The notes beneath the pieces are model-generated. The model was not told where the DNA came from and did no database searches. It saw nothing but the letters and a program-made list of their open reading frames with translations. Source: Budorcas taxicolor (lineage: Eukaryota; Chordata; Mammalia; Artiodactyla; Bovidae). Taken from it: a stretch of 64,000 nucleotides of DNA. The stretch covers positions 50,554,001 through 50,618,000 of the forward strand of contig NC_068926.1 in the NCBI RefSeq assembly GCF_023091745.1, in the 5' to 3' direction. The translations under genes were made by a program, and so were the position numbers. Below, piece after piece: positions 32,331 through 43,605 of the stretch (position 1 is its first letter; each line of letters begins with the position of its first letter).

Positions 32331-33572
32331 AAAATAACTGAAAGTAGTCTTGCCTGAGATTTTCTCCTCCCCTCCAGGGATGGAGGAGGCGTGGGATTCT
32401 GTGTGTGGACAAAGATGGGAAGGAGCAGAGGGCTATGAGAACCTTTGTCCTCCACCTGTTGTCCCTGAGATATCCATCACGGTGGCTCCCATCGCTCCTT
32501 GGGTCAGAGGTGGGAGTGGGGGGAGAGGGGTGGCTCAGCTACTTCTCTGCCAGCCTTGGGGCTAGGAATCTTCCAGAAGGCTGCCCATGTCCCAGCTACT
32601 CTGACCCATGGTTGTAAACTCAATTGCCCCCAGGAACCAGACAGGTTTGAAGGTGAGTAGCTGGGCAGGTAGATGCTACAGTGAACAGGTGACTGACTCA
32701 CTTGCCCCAACCTAAGGGGATACCCGTGAGGAACCTGTGTCTTCAAGACTGCGAAGGAGACTTCCAGTAGCAAGACCTTCCACCTACGCAATTTTGCCCA
32801 GTATGTAACAACTTGGTATCCATTGACATGCAATGGATCTGCAGCCCGGAGCCTGCTTTGTGGGAAGCATTTCCAGAGGAATTTTTGCTTTCTCTCCACC
32901 CCAGGACAATGTTTCTCCATTTACTCAGTTCAGGAACACAGTCTCCCAAGACCACACTGACATGGTGTCAGACACATACACCCACACATACACTATTCTG
33001 CAATCAAGTCCTTGTTTTAATCCTGCTGTGACAAAAAGTGATCCATTAGCTCAGATCCTACAGACACAAAGGAAGCAGGGTAACACATCAGTTATCTACA
33101 GCAGCAACTATGTGAGCATCAAAGACCAGGGAGACAAAACTCCAGGTGACATTGTTTTGCTTGGCGTCCTGCCAGGGACAATTCTGTGCTCTACACACAG
33201 ACCAGAGACACATCTGTTCTTTAGTGAACCAACAATCGGAGAACCCAGCTGTGTCCCTATCTTCTAGGCTCCTATATTTCTAGCTGTGTTTGTAAAAGAA
33301 GCTACAACATTACAGAGACTTGGAAAGTGAGAAGCAACCATATTTCTTAATCTTCCTTTCAAAAATGAAACTTTCTGTGCCATGGACCATGAATGTACCT
33401 TTAAGGGTAAAGCAAGTGCCATAAAGAGACCAGATTTCTGTCTGGGGTATTCAAAGTTGTGGATAATACAGCCGAGGATGTTCAGAACTGTCTCAGGCAC
33501 AGTCTCCCCTGTCCCACAGGCTCCTTAACTCTGTAATCTCTTCAGAAATATCCTTCAGAGATGGATTATAAA
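32331..33572. other. 1.2-kb unannotated stretch
   Basis: No repeat assigned. A pyrimidine-rich acceptor-like site (…ctcctcccctccag, ending 32379) precedes an open + frame, but the only donor candidates are weak. A 144-codon + frame (32833-33267) shows no domain. Part may be an ancient LTR. Confidence 0.3.
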
Positions 33573-34377
33573 TATTACACATCCAGGATGTAGAGAAAAG
33601 GGGACCCCTCCTACACTGTTGGTGGGAATGTAAATTGGCACAACCACTAAGGAGAACAGTATAGACGTTCCTTAAGAAACTAAAAATAGAACCACCATAT
33701 AATCCAGCAATCCCACTCCTGGGCATATATCCAGAGAAAACTCTAATTCAAAAAGATACATGCACCCCAGTGTTCACAGCAGCACTATTTACAATAGCTA
33801 GGATGTGGAAGCAGCCTCAGTGTCCATCAGCAGAGGAACAGATAAAGAAGACGTGGTGCACCTATACAATGGAGTGTTACTCAGCCACAGAAAAGAATGA
33901 AACTTTTGCCATTTGCGGCAATATGAATAGACTTAGAGACTATCATACTAAGTGAAGGAAGTCAGAGAAACACAAATGTCATATGATATCACTTATATGT
34001 GGAATCTAAAATATGATACAGGTGAACTTATTTACAAAACAGAAATAAACTGACAGACATTGAAAACAAACTTATAGTTACCAAAAAGGAAAGGGAAGAG
34101 GGATAAATTAGGAATTTGGGATTAAAAGATACACACTACTATACAAAAAATAGATAACCAACAAGGGCTTACTGTATAGCACAAGGAATGGTACTCAACA
34201 TTTTGTAATAATCTATAATGGAAAGGAATCTGAAAAATAATGTAATATGCATTGTATATATGCATATATGCAAATATATGCATATATATACATGCATATA
34301 TATGAATTGCTTTGCTGTACACCTGAAACTAACATATTATAAATCAATTATAATTTTGAAAAGTACTACACATCCAG
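33573..34377 (+). mobile_element. Artiodactyl L1, 5'-truncated, 14-bp TSD
   Basis: It runs from the last part of ORF2 ('tacactgttggtgggaatgt', 'agcagcactatttacaatag') to the 3' UTR (33587-34363). TSDs tattacacatccag (33573-33586) and tactacacatccag (34364-34377) differ at one base. ORF2 remnants contain stops. The 3' UTR has expanded into a TATATGCATA-rich patch at 34251-34305. Confidence 0.92.
34251..34305. repeat. Alternating AT/ATGCAT-rich patch
   Basis: Repeated tatatgcatatat units, largely self-complementary, inside the L1 3' UTR. Alternating purine-pyrimidine. Confidence 0.85.
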
Positions 34378-35164
34378 AGGCATATAAGAGAAGAAGTCCC
34401 ATGTCACAGATGGAGATTCATCTCAAACTTGGATAACAGTTCTCCATGTGATACTAGCTAAATCATGACACTGCTTGGTATGACACCAAAACTGCATTTC
34501 CAAGGTACGTTCATCTGGGGAATTGTTCTCATCTCTGCAAAAGCAAAAACTCAATCAGATAGCACTGGATCTGGGAAAACTCTCCCCTTTTCTGCTCCTC
34601 TTAAAAGCCAAGATTATTCCCAGCTTGGAGCCTGGCACTCACTGCCTGTGCCCTCTCAACTCTCCCGGGCGCTTTCTTTATGCCTGCCTCACGCAATTCA
34701 GCCTCTTCATTTACTGATGCACCTTGTCGAGTGTCCACAGGCATTTCAAACAGCAACAAACAGGTCATTAAGTAGAGAACAAAAGGCAACAAAGCGTTAA
34801 GAACAAACAGGCAAAAGCAAGCAGAATCTACTAATTTGCTCTTGTGATGGGCATTTTTTCATTAGCCAGCAGTGCTGCAAAATCACTTTTAATACACTAC
34901 TCCCCGATTCAGAAGATATCAAGAGCCCCAGTGCTAAGCCATGTCCAGACCGTTCTTGGCCAGACATTCTTTCTCCTCACCAGCCAGCTGACCTTCCCTC
35001 CCTTCCCCCATGGGTCCATCTGAACTTGGCTCCATTCAAAATCCTCAAGTACTCCAGTACTTGGGTTGGCTCAGAAAATAAGAGCACCATAAACACCAGA
35101 ACACCAAGAATTTCTCTGGGCCACCCCTATGAGGAAACAGCTTCGCAAGGTCAGAGAACTACAT
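34378..35164. other. Unannotated stretch
   Basis: No repeat or coding exon recognised; mixed composition. Confidence 0.3.
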
Positions 35165-35248
35165 CCTCCCCTACTACAGAGTCAGTGCAATATCAGTACC
35201 AGGCAAATGGAAAGCACTCAAATACCTGTTGAATTAATAAATGAATGA
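35165..35248 (+). mobile_element. L2 or MIR 3' tail remnant
   Basis: 'ggaaagcactcaaatacctg' then 'ttgaattaataaatgaatga' is the typical terminal wording. A CHR SINE follows, flanked by aatgaatga (35240-35248 and 35388-35396). Confidence 0.45.
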
Positions 35249-35396
35249 GGGATTTCCCTTGTTGTCCACTGGCTAAGACTCCAAGCTCCCAATGCAGGGG
35301 TCCTGGGTTTGACCTCTGGTCAGGGAACTAAATCCTGCATGCTGCAACTAAGACCCAGAGCAGCCAAATAAATATATTTTTAAAAACAATGAATGA
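35240..35396 (+). mobile_element. CHR-type SINE with 9-bp TSD
   Basis: 'ggatttcccttgttgtccac' to 'gagcagccaaataaatatat' (35249-35387), inserted in an old repeat tail. The TSD sits in a simple GAAT run, so its length is approximate. Confidence 0.85.
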
Positions 35397-35489
35397 ATGA
35401 ATTTCACACAAGAGAAATAATATGTGACACTGATTTGCCTCCCATGGGTTAAATGAAAAATATACTTTTAAGACCTTGACATTCATACA

Positions 35490-35585
35490 TGTATATGTAT
35501 GGCCGAGTCCCTTTGCTGTCCACCTGAAACATCACAGCATTGTTAATCAGCTATATTCCAATATAAAACAAAAAGTTTTTTAAAA
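35490..35585 (+). mobile_element. Artiodactyl L1 3' terminus
   Basis: 'gagtccctttgctgtccacc', 'tgaaacatcacagcattgtt', 'aatcagctatattccaatat' and a poly(A/T)-rich end. About 95 bp only. Confidence 0.7.
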
Positions 35586-36117
35586 AGACATTGGGATTCA
35601 TTGGAACCTTGTTTAAATAAATTGCTCATAAAAGTAAGGTAAAATATAAATAAATAAATTGCTTATATTTCCTTTAGTTGCCAAACCTACTCTAAAGTAC
35701 AGCAAAGTCACAACAATAAAAGCATTTTTCCCTGGGAAACTGTAGCCTGAGAGTTACATCAGGTCTGTGTTGAACACAAATTTTAACAGCATCTGCTCTC
35801 GTGTGCCCTAGAACATTCTGTCCCATTACTAAAAAGGCTCCTTCTGGACAGAAAGTGCAAGGGGCATTGACCACCACCACCTTAAGGATACACCAGGCAG
35901 CCTCAAGCTGCCAAGCCCCTTGGCAGGATGGGAAACAAGGGGCTCAGGGCAGGCGGGGGAGTGTGGCCTCTCTTGAGAGTCCAGAGAAGGGAAGCAAAGA
36001 GCTGGGGACCAGGTCCCCTCCACCCTTGGACTTTCAGCTCTCAAGAGGCCACAGTTTTGTTTTGTTTTGTTTTGTTTTAAGTGACGAATGGGGAGAGCTT
36101 AATTGGTGACTTCAAAC
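35586..36117. other. Spacer with (TTTTG)n
   Basis: No gene recognised. A short pentanucleotide run (GTTTT)5 lies at 36056-36080, directly before the next SINE. Confidence 0.5.
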
Positions 36118-36460
36118 TCAATTTCTTTTTTTTAAATTTTATTTATTTACTATTTTATTTCTGATTGTGCTGAGTGAGTCTTTACTGCTGCGGGAGCTTT
36201 TCTTTAACTGCAGCAAGCGGGGGCTACTGTCTAGTTGCTGTGAGCAGACTTCTCGCTGTGGTGGCTTCTCTCCTTACAGGCCTCTAGGGCGAGGCCTGCA
36301 GCAGTTGCAGTTCCTGGGCTCCTGAGCACAGGCTCAGTAGTTGTGGCTCCTGAGCTTACTTGCTCTGCGGCATGAGGGATCTTCCAGGATCAGGGACTGA
36401 ACCTGTGTCTCCTGCATTGGCAGGCGGATTCTTTACCACTGAGCCATGAGGGAAGCCCAC
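36118..36460 (-). mobile_element. CHR-1 SINE, near full length
   Basis: The antisense copy opens with 'attttatttatttactattt', has the long body 'gcaagcgggggctactgtct', 'aggctcagtagttgtggctc', and ends with the tRNA head 'gagccatgagggaagccc'. At ~340 bp it is the longest SINE of this class here. Confidence 0.88.
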
Positions 36461-37053
36461 ACAGTTTTTTAATCCCATCAAATGTTGTCAGGAAAGAAAA
36501 GGTTGTCAGGTCTTAGAGATAAAGACCAAGCTTTCATGTCGCCAAATTTTATTACAGAGTTCTTATACCTCATACAGTTTTAATGGCTGAAATTAAATAT
36601 TAAAAATTATGTTTATTTTTAACAATGTTTTTAAGATGTAGGGCAAACACCTCTACATGAGAGGGCACATAAGAATAGTTTAGGTGATATGACAAGGACT
36701 TGATATTAAGTTGAAAAAAAAAGAGTTTGTAATCTTAACATTTTGATTAAATCGGTGGAAAGTTTCAGTTGAGTGTTTTAATGTCTTTAACCTCTTATGA
36801 CACTTGAAAATCTCCCCCTTTAAACAAAGAAAACTAGTGACCCCCCAAATCAAGGCATTTTAGAGCCTGCCACCTTCTAGCTTGAATGTGACAACACTGG
36901 CTTTCATGCATAATTATATTACAGTTGCCTTCTATTTATAGCAAAAGATACTGGTTTTTCCATTTATAGAAGAGATACAAGGTTCTATTTTAGGTCAGTT
37001 TAGTAAAAATATGAGCTGATTTAAAGAACTGAACATCAGTACTGCTGTTATAC
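36461..37053. other. AT-rich unannotated stretch
   Basis: No repeat or gene recognised. Contains an A-run at 36714-36722 and AT-rich DNA. Confidence 0.3.
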
Positions 37054-37272
37054 AGGGCTCCACAGGTGGCAGGCACAGTGGTAAAGAGTTCACCTGCCAA
37101 AGGGGGCGATGAGAGAGACTTGGGTTAGATCCCTGGGTAGAGAAGATCAGCTGGAGTAGGAAATGGCAACCCACTGCAGTATTCTTGCCTGAAAAACCCC
37201 ACGGACAGAGGAGCCTGGTGGGCTACAGTCCACAGGGTCGAAAAGAGTCATAAACAATTGGGCAACTGAGCA

Positions 37273-37308
<36 letters not shown>
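37054..37308 (+). mobile_element. Bov-tA SINE with (AC)n tail
   Basis: The sense element 'gggctccacaggtggcaggc' to 'gggcaactgagcac' continues into a pure (AC)17-like run (37275-37308). The microsatellite is the SINE's own 3' tail. Confidence 0.92.
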
Positions 37309-37311
<3 letters not shown>

Positions 37312-38190
37312 GAAAGAAACAATGACATCAGATGGGGAAAAGACAATGCAACTGCCCAGTCTCTTTGGCCAGGATTCCCAAGGTGACGGGTTTATGTGAT
37401 AAACCCATTCCTGCCATAGCCACATGTCTAGTCTGACGTGAATTAGAAAAATAGAATAAAGCCAGAAACTCAAAAGAGATTCATCTTCTGCCTTAAGGGA
37501 GCAAAATAACATTTTCTTTAGAGATAAATTTATTTCCTCCCCCCAGTAGGTATTAATTGAAATGACAATGGTTAAGGGAAAAAGAGTTTGGGGTGCTGGG
37601 TAAGTATGGGAAAACTGAATCCTGGGAAACACCAGTTCCAGGGATGACATGGACCAGCTCTCACAGGCAGCCTCACACCCTGCATGGCCACGCTGCAGCT
37701 GCACCCAGGGGTCTCCGAGCTGCAGATCAAAGAGCCATTTTCCACAACAAGAGGCGGTCTCCCTGTCGGGCTCAATTCAGCTCAGATGAGAGCAGAGGAA
37801 TCTGAGAATTTCACTCCAGGGTGGGTTTGCTCAACAGCTCAGATGAAAGAAGGAAATATATCTGGAGGAGGAATCAAGCTGCTCAGAAGGGACTGAGTTT
37901 ATCTTCAGCTGTCAAAGCACTCTGCTGGGGAGCACACAGCCTCCTGCCTTCACCTGTCTATGTCTCCTCTTGTCTCCACCACTAGCGAACAGCTGAGAAT
38001 GGAAGCCACAAACAGAAAGGATTTTCAAGCAAAGACGAGGCAAAGAAAACAGATTTTTCAAGAGCAAAACACCCACAGCTTTCACAAATTTAGACTGAGC
38101 TAGAAAAATCTGAAACACATTTCAAAAACAATATTGTCAAACTGGGCTTAATGGAATCTCTGGGCATCCGACTACAGCCATCTTGCCACC
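37309..38190. other. Unannotated stretch
   Basis: No repeat or coding exon recognised. Several short frames on + near 37600-37900 have no domain or splice support. Confidence 0.3.
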
Positions 38191-38194
38191 CATG

Positions 38195-38750
38195 TAGGGG
38201 AACAACATCTAAGCCACGCTAATGGCTTCATGATTAAGAAACTGAGGGTCAGGGAAGTGAAGTAATCTGAGTGAGGACCTAAAGAGCCAGGACCAGAACT
38301 CAGACGCCCAACTGCTGGCTGTCTTTTCTCTCTACCATTCAATGTCATGGGTCATTAAGAAGGCAGCAAGAATGCACCTTCTTCATCCTCTTGCACCAAA
38401 TGTCCTGCTAAGAATTATTATCCAATATCCTGGGACCATCTCTGGGAATGAAAAAGATAAAACCTTCTATAGATCACTTGGTTTTATCTTTTTCATTCTG
38501 AGAGATGATCCCAAGATATTGAATGATAATCCTTAACAGGACATTTGGTGTAAGAGGATGAAGAAGGTGCATTCTTGCCACCTTCTTATTAATAATAAAC
38601 TATGACAATGGATGGCTGAGAGCAAAGACACCCAGCAGTTGGACATCTGAGTCCTGTTCCTGGCCCTTAGATCCTTACTCAGATCACTTCACTTTTCTGA
38701 CTCTCCGTTTCTTAACCATCAAGTCATTAGAACAACTGAGATGTACCCCA
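38195..38750. repeat. Large inverted repeat (hairpin), arms ~270 bp, 15-nt loop
   Basis: The left arm (38195-38464) and right arm (38480-38750) are reverse complements, estimated at about 85% identity by eye. The loop is ttctatagatcactt (38465-38479). The innermost 'gaaaaagataaaacc' / 'ggttttatctttttc' is perfect, and a 40-bp central block around 'aatgcaccttcttcatcctc' / 'gaggatgaagaaggtgcatt' is nearly so. Outer parts of both arms contain MIR-like sequence (antisense left, sense right), so pre-existing DNA was copied in inverted orientation. A Bov-tA abuts the right edge. Confidence 0.92.
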
Positions 38751-38754
38751 ACTA

Positions 38755-38975
38755 GAGGCTTCCCTGGTGGTGCAGTGGTAAAAGAACCCACCTGCCAATG
38801 CAGGAAAGGCAAGAGGCTCAGGTTCGATTCCTGGGTCGGGATGATTGCTCCCTTTGAGTAGGAAATGGCAACCCACTCCAGTATTTTTGCCCGAAAAATG
38901 CCATGGACAGAGGAGCCTTGCAGGCTACAGTCCATGGGGTTGCAAAGAGTCAGACACAACTGAGCAACTGAGAAT
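38755..38975 (+). mobile_element. Bov-tA SINE
   Basis: Full sense copy 'ggcttccctggtggtgcagt' to 'actgagcaactgagaatgca', starting 5 bp beyond the palindrome's outer edge. Confidence 0.92.
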
Positions 38976-40244
38976 GCATGGATGATATTAACTAGAAAAA
39001 TAAAGATACGAAACTGCTCTGAGAAACGACATTTGCTTTTGAAGAACAGATTAAACCTATCCTACTTTTGTCTCTGTTTTAAGAATCTAAAGATACTGGG
39101 GGTACAATGAAAATTATTTATGTTTGCTATAAAACACTAACCTAAAAAGTCAAATACTCAAGGAAGGGAGCAAGTAGAGTTCTTGGTTTGCATGCAACAG
39201 AAACCCCATCTGGCCAGCTTATGAGAAAGAGATTTATAGGAGCAAGACTGGGCATCTCATAGAATGAAGGAGAAGGCTGGAGGTCCAGATCCAGAAATGG
39301 GCCCAGATCCAGGGCAGAAAGCTGGCAGGACTACTACAGAGACCATTTGACCAGAATTACCAGACCCCACCCCAAGCATCCACTTCCGCTGGCACCAAAC
39401 ATCCAACAGGTACCTGTGACCTGTAGTAACTGTGCTTCCCATGGGTGTCCAGAGAGAATCTCCCTCCACAGGAGATCCCCACACACCACCTGTGGACCAG
39501 ACAGCAGGAGGAACCCACCACCGTGCCCAACCCAATGCCTGAGTGAACTATGCATGCGAACACTCAAACAGGCATACGCACACACACGTATACATGCACA
39601 CATATACACATATGCACATGCAAACAGAGCAGACACGTGTGAAGCACCCCTCCTCAACCCTGCCCCTCAGCCCACCCAATTTCAGCACAGCCGCGGTGGA
39701 CAGCTCCATGTGCCCCTGCCACTGAGCAACCTTCACCAGCTTGTTCTTGATGTTTTCTCCCAGTTACCTCCCCCGGGGAATATTCAACCAGCTGGGATGG
39801 GAGTCAGCAGATAAGTGCTCCAGCCACCCCATCTTCCAGGGGGACAATTCTGAGGCAACTTCTGCACAGTTCCAAGGATGGATGAAGTCCCTAGGGGCCC
39901 CTCAGTGCATCTTTATCACCCCTTCCTCCTTCACTGCTTCAGTGTCCCCACCTCACATTTCCAGTGTCTGCCATCACCTCCCAGAAGTGAACCACCTGGG
40001 CTCCAGTTCCTTTTCTCAGGATCTGCTCAGGACCTACATGCTCACTTATGCACCAAGCAATGTTCTTCATGGAAGGAGGGTAGGCCTTGGACTTGCAGTA
40101 GGTTGGAAGTTGTTGGAATATAAACCCCTATTGTCCTATCAGATCCACCTATGATTGCCCTGAGCTGGGACAGAGTTGAGGGCGACGTTGGTTTGGGACA
40201 CACCCTGTGCTTAGCAGCCAGGCTGACACATAAAATCAGCGCCT
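38976..40244. other. 1.3-kb unannotated stretch
   Basis: The block 39175-39345 ('tggtttgcatgcaacagaaa', 'agatttataggagcaagact') resembles an unnamed ancient repeat. An alternating CA/TA-rich tract lies at 39570-39632. Frames of 137-155 codons on + (39347-39814, 39741-40154) show no domain and I do not call them genes. Confidence 0.35.
39570..39632. repeat. CA/TA alternating purine-pyrimidine tract
   Basis: Interrupted acacac/tacaca/tgcaca runs, over 50 bp of almost strictly alternating purine-pyrimidine, a Z-DNA-prone composition. Confidence 0.8.
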
Positions 40245-40459
40245 CCCTTTCTCTCTCCATATCTCTCTCTTTTTAAAAAGTTTTTATGTGGACCATTTTT
40301 TAAAAAGTCTTTATTGAATTTGTTACAATATTATTTCTGTTTTATGTTTTGGTTTTTTGGCTGCAAGGCATGAGGGATCTTAGCTCCCAACCAGGGATCA
40401 AACCCACACTTCCTGTATTGGAAGACAACAACCAGGGAAGTCCCTTTCTCCATATCTCT
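40245..40459 (-). mobile_element. CHR-type SINE with TSD
   Basis: Antisense copy (about 40268-40441) with 'tatgtggaccatttttt', 'aaagtctttattgaatttgt', 'ggttttttggctgcaaggca' and 'gggatcaaacccacac'. The flank ccctttctc…catatctct is repeated on both sides; the left copy has two extra TC units. Confidence 0.88.
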
Positions 40460-41084
40460 TGAGCCAATAAGAATCTTGTCAAGAGACCAGAGCATTTAAA
40501 ACAGAGGAAATGTAGGTGGGGAGGAGGGGTGGACACAGCCATCTGGACACCAGCCACATCATATCACATGAGGCCCTGCAGGTCCGCCTGCCTACTCTCA
40601 GTGCAGTGCAAAGCCATCAGAGCAGAAGGTGCAAATGACTGGCACGTGTTGAAGGCCACTCTGGTTGCTATGGGGAAAACAGATGTGTGGGGCAAGAGAG
40701 GAGACTGGGAGGCCGGTTAGGACAGGATATTGCAATACTCTCCACATCAGAGGGGATGGTGGTATGCATGAGGGCAGTGGAATTTGAGGCGGAAAGAAGT
40801 GGACAATTTCAGACTACAGTTTGGAAATAGAGCCAATGGAAGGGTGAACTACTGTATCTCTTTAGCCTCTAGAATCAAGACCTTAGCTATCAATGGCTTT
40901 CTATGTAACAGTTCTTTTGTAGGAAGGGGAAGTGTTTCTTTAATGCCACACAAGCAAGAATAGGAGACTAAACAAGTGAAAGAAAGACTTACATCCAGAT
41001 GACACACATACACACATAGAAACAGAGGCAGTTTAATTCAGGGAAGGTGTGACTCCCTTACATGTATCTGAGAAGTTCAATCAA
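40460..41084. other. Spacer with an unnamed ancient repeat
   Basis: 40640-40860 ('aggccactctggttgctatg', 'aggatattgcaatactctcc', 'agagccaatggaagg') resembles an old mammalian interspersed repeat that I cannot name. The rest is unassigned. Confidence 0.35.
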
Positions 41085-41110
41085 GATTAGCACAATTTGG
41101 GACTGGCATG

Positions 41111-41355
41111 TACACACTGCTCTACACACACTGGTGCTGGTGGTGGTTTAGTCACTAAGTCATGTCTGACTCTTGCGACCCCATGGACTATACCCCTCCA
41201 GCTCCGCTGTCCATGGGATTTCCCAGGCAGGAATACTGGAGTGGGTTGCCATTTCCTTCTCCAGAGGATTTTGACTCAGAGATCGAATCCATGTCTCCTG
41301 CGTTCCAGGCGGATTCTTTTACTCTTTTATCAGGCAAGCCCATATACACACTGCT
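41111..41355 (-). mobile_element. Bov-tA SINE with 11-bp TSD
   Basis: Antisense copy (41122-41344). The perfect TSD tacacactgct lies at 41111-41121 and 41345-41355. Confidence 0.92.
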
Positions 41356-41705
41356 ATATATAAAAGAGATAACTAATAAGAACCTACTGTGTAACACAGA
41401 GAACTCCACTGAGTATTCCGTAATGGCCTAAAAGTAAAAAGAGTGGATATGTGTATACGTATAACCGATTCACTCTGCTGTACACCTTAAATTAACATGA
41501 CATGGTACATCAACTATACTCCAATAAAAACTTTTTTTAAATAAATAAAATAGACAACCAACAAGAATCTACTGTATAGAACAGGAAACTCTATTCAATT
41601 CTTTGTAATAACCTAAATGGGTAAAAGAATTTGAAAAAAATACATGTATATGTATAACTGAACCACTTTACTATTTACTTGAAACTGACACAACATTGTT
41701 AATCA

Positions 41706-42360
41706 GAGCCTCTTGATGAAAGTGAAAGAGGAAAGTGAAGAAGCTGGCTTAAAACTCAACATTCAAAAAACTAAGATCATGGCATCTGGTCCCATCACTT
41801 TACAGCAAATAGATGGGGAAACGATGGAAACAGTGAGAGACTATTTCCTTGGGCTCCAAAATCACTGCAGATGGTGACTGCAGCCATGAAATTAAACGAC
41901 GCTCCTTGGAAGAAAAGCTATGACCAACCTAGATAGCATATTAAAAAGCAGAGACATTACTTTGCTAACAAAAGTCCATCTAGTTAAAAGCTATGGCTTT
42001 TCCAGTAGTCAGGTATGGATGTGAGAGTTGGACTATAAGCAAAGCTGAGCACCAAAGAATTGATGCTTCTAAACTGTGGTGTTGGAGAAGACTCTTGAGA
42101 GTCCCTTGGACTGCAAGGAGATCAAACCAGTCAATCCTAAAGGAAATCGGTCCTAAATATTCATTGGAAGGACTGATGCTAAAGCTGAAGCTCCAATACT
42201 TAGTCCACCTGGTGCGAAGAACCTTCTCATTGGAAAAGACCCTGATGCTGGTGGTGAGTTTGAGCAAGCTCCAGGAGTTGGTGATGGACGGGGAAGCCTG
42301 GCATGCTGCAGTCCATGGGGTTGCAAAGAGTTGGACACGACTAAGAGACTTAACTGACTG
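41706..42360 (+). mobile_element. BovB 3' fragment
   Basis: It starts at 'agcctcttgatgaaagtgaa', downstream of the YADD box, and carries 'ggcatctggtcccatcact' and 'gtgttggagaagactcttg'. An internal deletion near 42253 removes ~80 bp of the usual 3' region. It ends 'gacttaactgactg' instead of the GAACT run. Several frameshifts; noncoding. Confidence 0.88.
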
Positions 42361-42390
42361 ATACTCCAATATAAAATGAAAAATTTTTCT

Positions 42391-42745
42391 AAAGATTAGT
42401 GCAATAGGAAGCTGCTAGTCCCCTAGGCTAGAAGGATGGAAGGAAGAAGTCATGGCCCCAGAGCCAAGAGGAGTCACTTGAAGATGACAGAACCACAGCG
42501 GGCTCACCAATCAGAAGTGCAGCTGCTGCCAAAGACACCATCGCTGCCCAGGGCAGAGAGGATGGGGTGGAACACCCCAGCTACTCCTTTCCCTCGGTCC
42601 TCCAGTCTTCAGCCAGTGCCCCCCAGCTGGCTGCAGGCAGCTGAAAGGAAGCTGGGACCCGCAGGGTCAGCCTTCTGTGATACAGGCAGTGAAAAGGAAG
42701 ATCCAAGACTGGATCTGAGGGCAAGATCCAGGCACCACCCTCCAA
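42391..42745 (+). mobile_element. Ancient L1M-type repeat, unnamed
   Basis: 'ggctagaaggatggaaggaa', 'ctccagtcttcagccagtgc' and 'cagggtcagccttctgtgat' are wording of an old interspersed repeat. The family is not certain. Confidence 0.4.
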
Positions 42746-42849
42746 TCACTGTGCTGGGGGATCTACCCACAGACCCCTTTCGTACCTGGAAGGACAGGCT
42801 GAGTTCCCCACCCACTGTTGTGAGTGGAAGGCTGGCTTCCCAAAGATGC

Positions 42850-43262
42850 GTATCCACAGAAGCTATGCACGTGACCTTATCTGGATAAAGTAGTTTGGTG
42901 AGGATCTCGAGACGACATCATCCTGGATGAGGTCGGGCCCTAAACCCAAAGACGCGTGTTCTCATCAGAGACAGGAAAGGAGAAGACCCAGAGAGGCTGC
43001 AGAAGGGAAGATCGCGTGAAGACAGAGGCAGGGACGGAACCTGTGTGGCCAGGAGCCAAGGGCGCCAGCATCAAAAGCCGCCGCCACCAATAGTCGGGAG
43101 AGGCGTGAAACAGACTCTCCCCCGAGCGTCCAGAAGGAGCCACCCCTGCCCACACCGTGACTCCAGCCTTCCGGCCCTGAGAACTGAGAGAGAAGACATT
43201 CCTGCTACTAGTTTAAGCCACCAAGCTTGCAGTGCTTTGGTTGTGGCTGCCCTAGGCAACGA
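42850..43262 (+). mobile_element. MaLR-like LTR (MLT1 type)
   Basis: 'acgtgaccttatctggataa', 'gaggatctcgagacgacatc', 'atcctggatgaggtcgggcc', 'gtttaagccaccaagcttgc' and 'ggctgccctaggcaacgaac' in sense order. Confidence 0.7.
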
Positions 43263-43605
43263 ACACACCTATCCACCTATCTTCAGCTTCATTTTTTTCT
43301 GTTCCCTGGCAATTGCTTTTTACAAGTGGAAGGTAAACCCTCAATCAGGAAAAAAAAAAAAAAAAGGAACAAAACAGGCACGCAGCACCTCTGTCTTTTA
43401 TACGATATTGTGACCTGGAAAACCCTCATCACTCAAAACCCTAACTTACCCATGTTTCTCTCAGTATGGCTTCACCTAGGGAGTGTGTTTGCTTCCTTCA
43501 CAATGGAAAGTCATCTGTTGAGTTTTTCCTTCACATGGTGGCCAATCCTTCCATCTCAATTAGTCCCCCCTTTCATAATGGGCTCTGCTCTCTCACAAAG
43601 CCATG
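43263..43605. other. Spacer with poly(A) run
   Basis: An A-run of ~17 at 43350-43366 and otherwise unassigned DNA. Confidence 0.35.

Larger units (their letters stand above)
41085..42390 (+). mobile_element. Artiodactyl L1 3' UTRs in tandem, interrupted
   Basis: Two consecutive L1 3' UTR copies: 41085-41545 (split by a Bov-tA) and 41546-41705. Each has 'aagaatctactgta', 'aacctaaatggg' and 'ctgtacacct'-type wording. A BovB then intervenes, and the end of the second copy ('atactccaatataaaatgaa') appears at 42361-42390. Confidence 0.8.

Noticed and set aside
32350..32511. Possible plus-strand exon after a strong acceptor-like tract
   Set aside because: The only donor (GTGGGA) is weak, a competing frame is equally open, and the peptide is unremarkable.
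39347..40154. Plus frames of 137 and 155 codons as a gene
   Set aside because: They lack a recognisable domain, splice support or codon-like bias; the first crosses a CA/TA tract.
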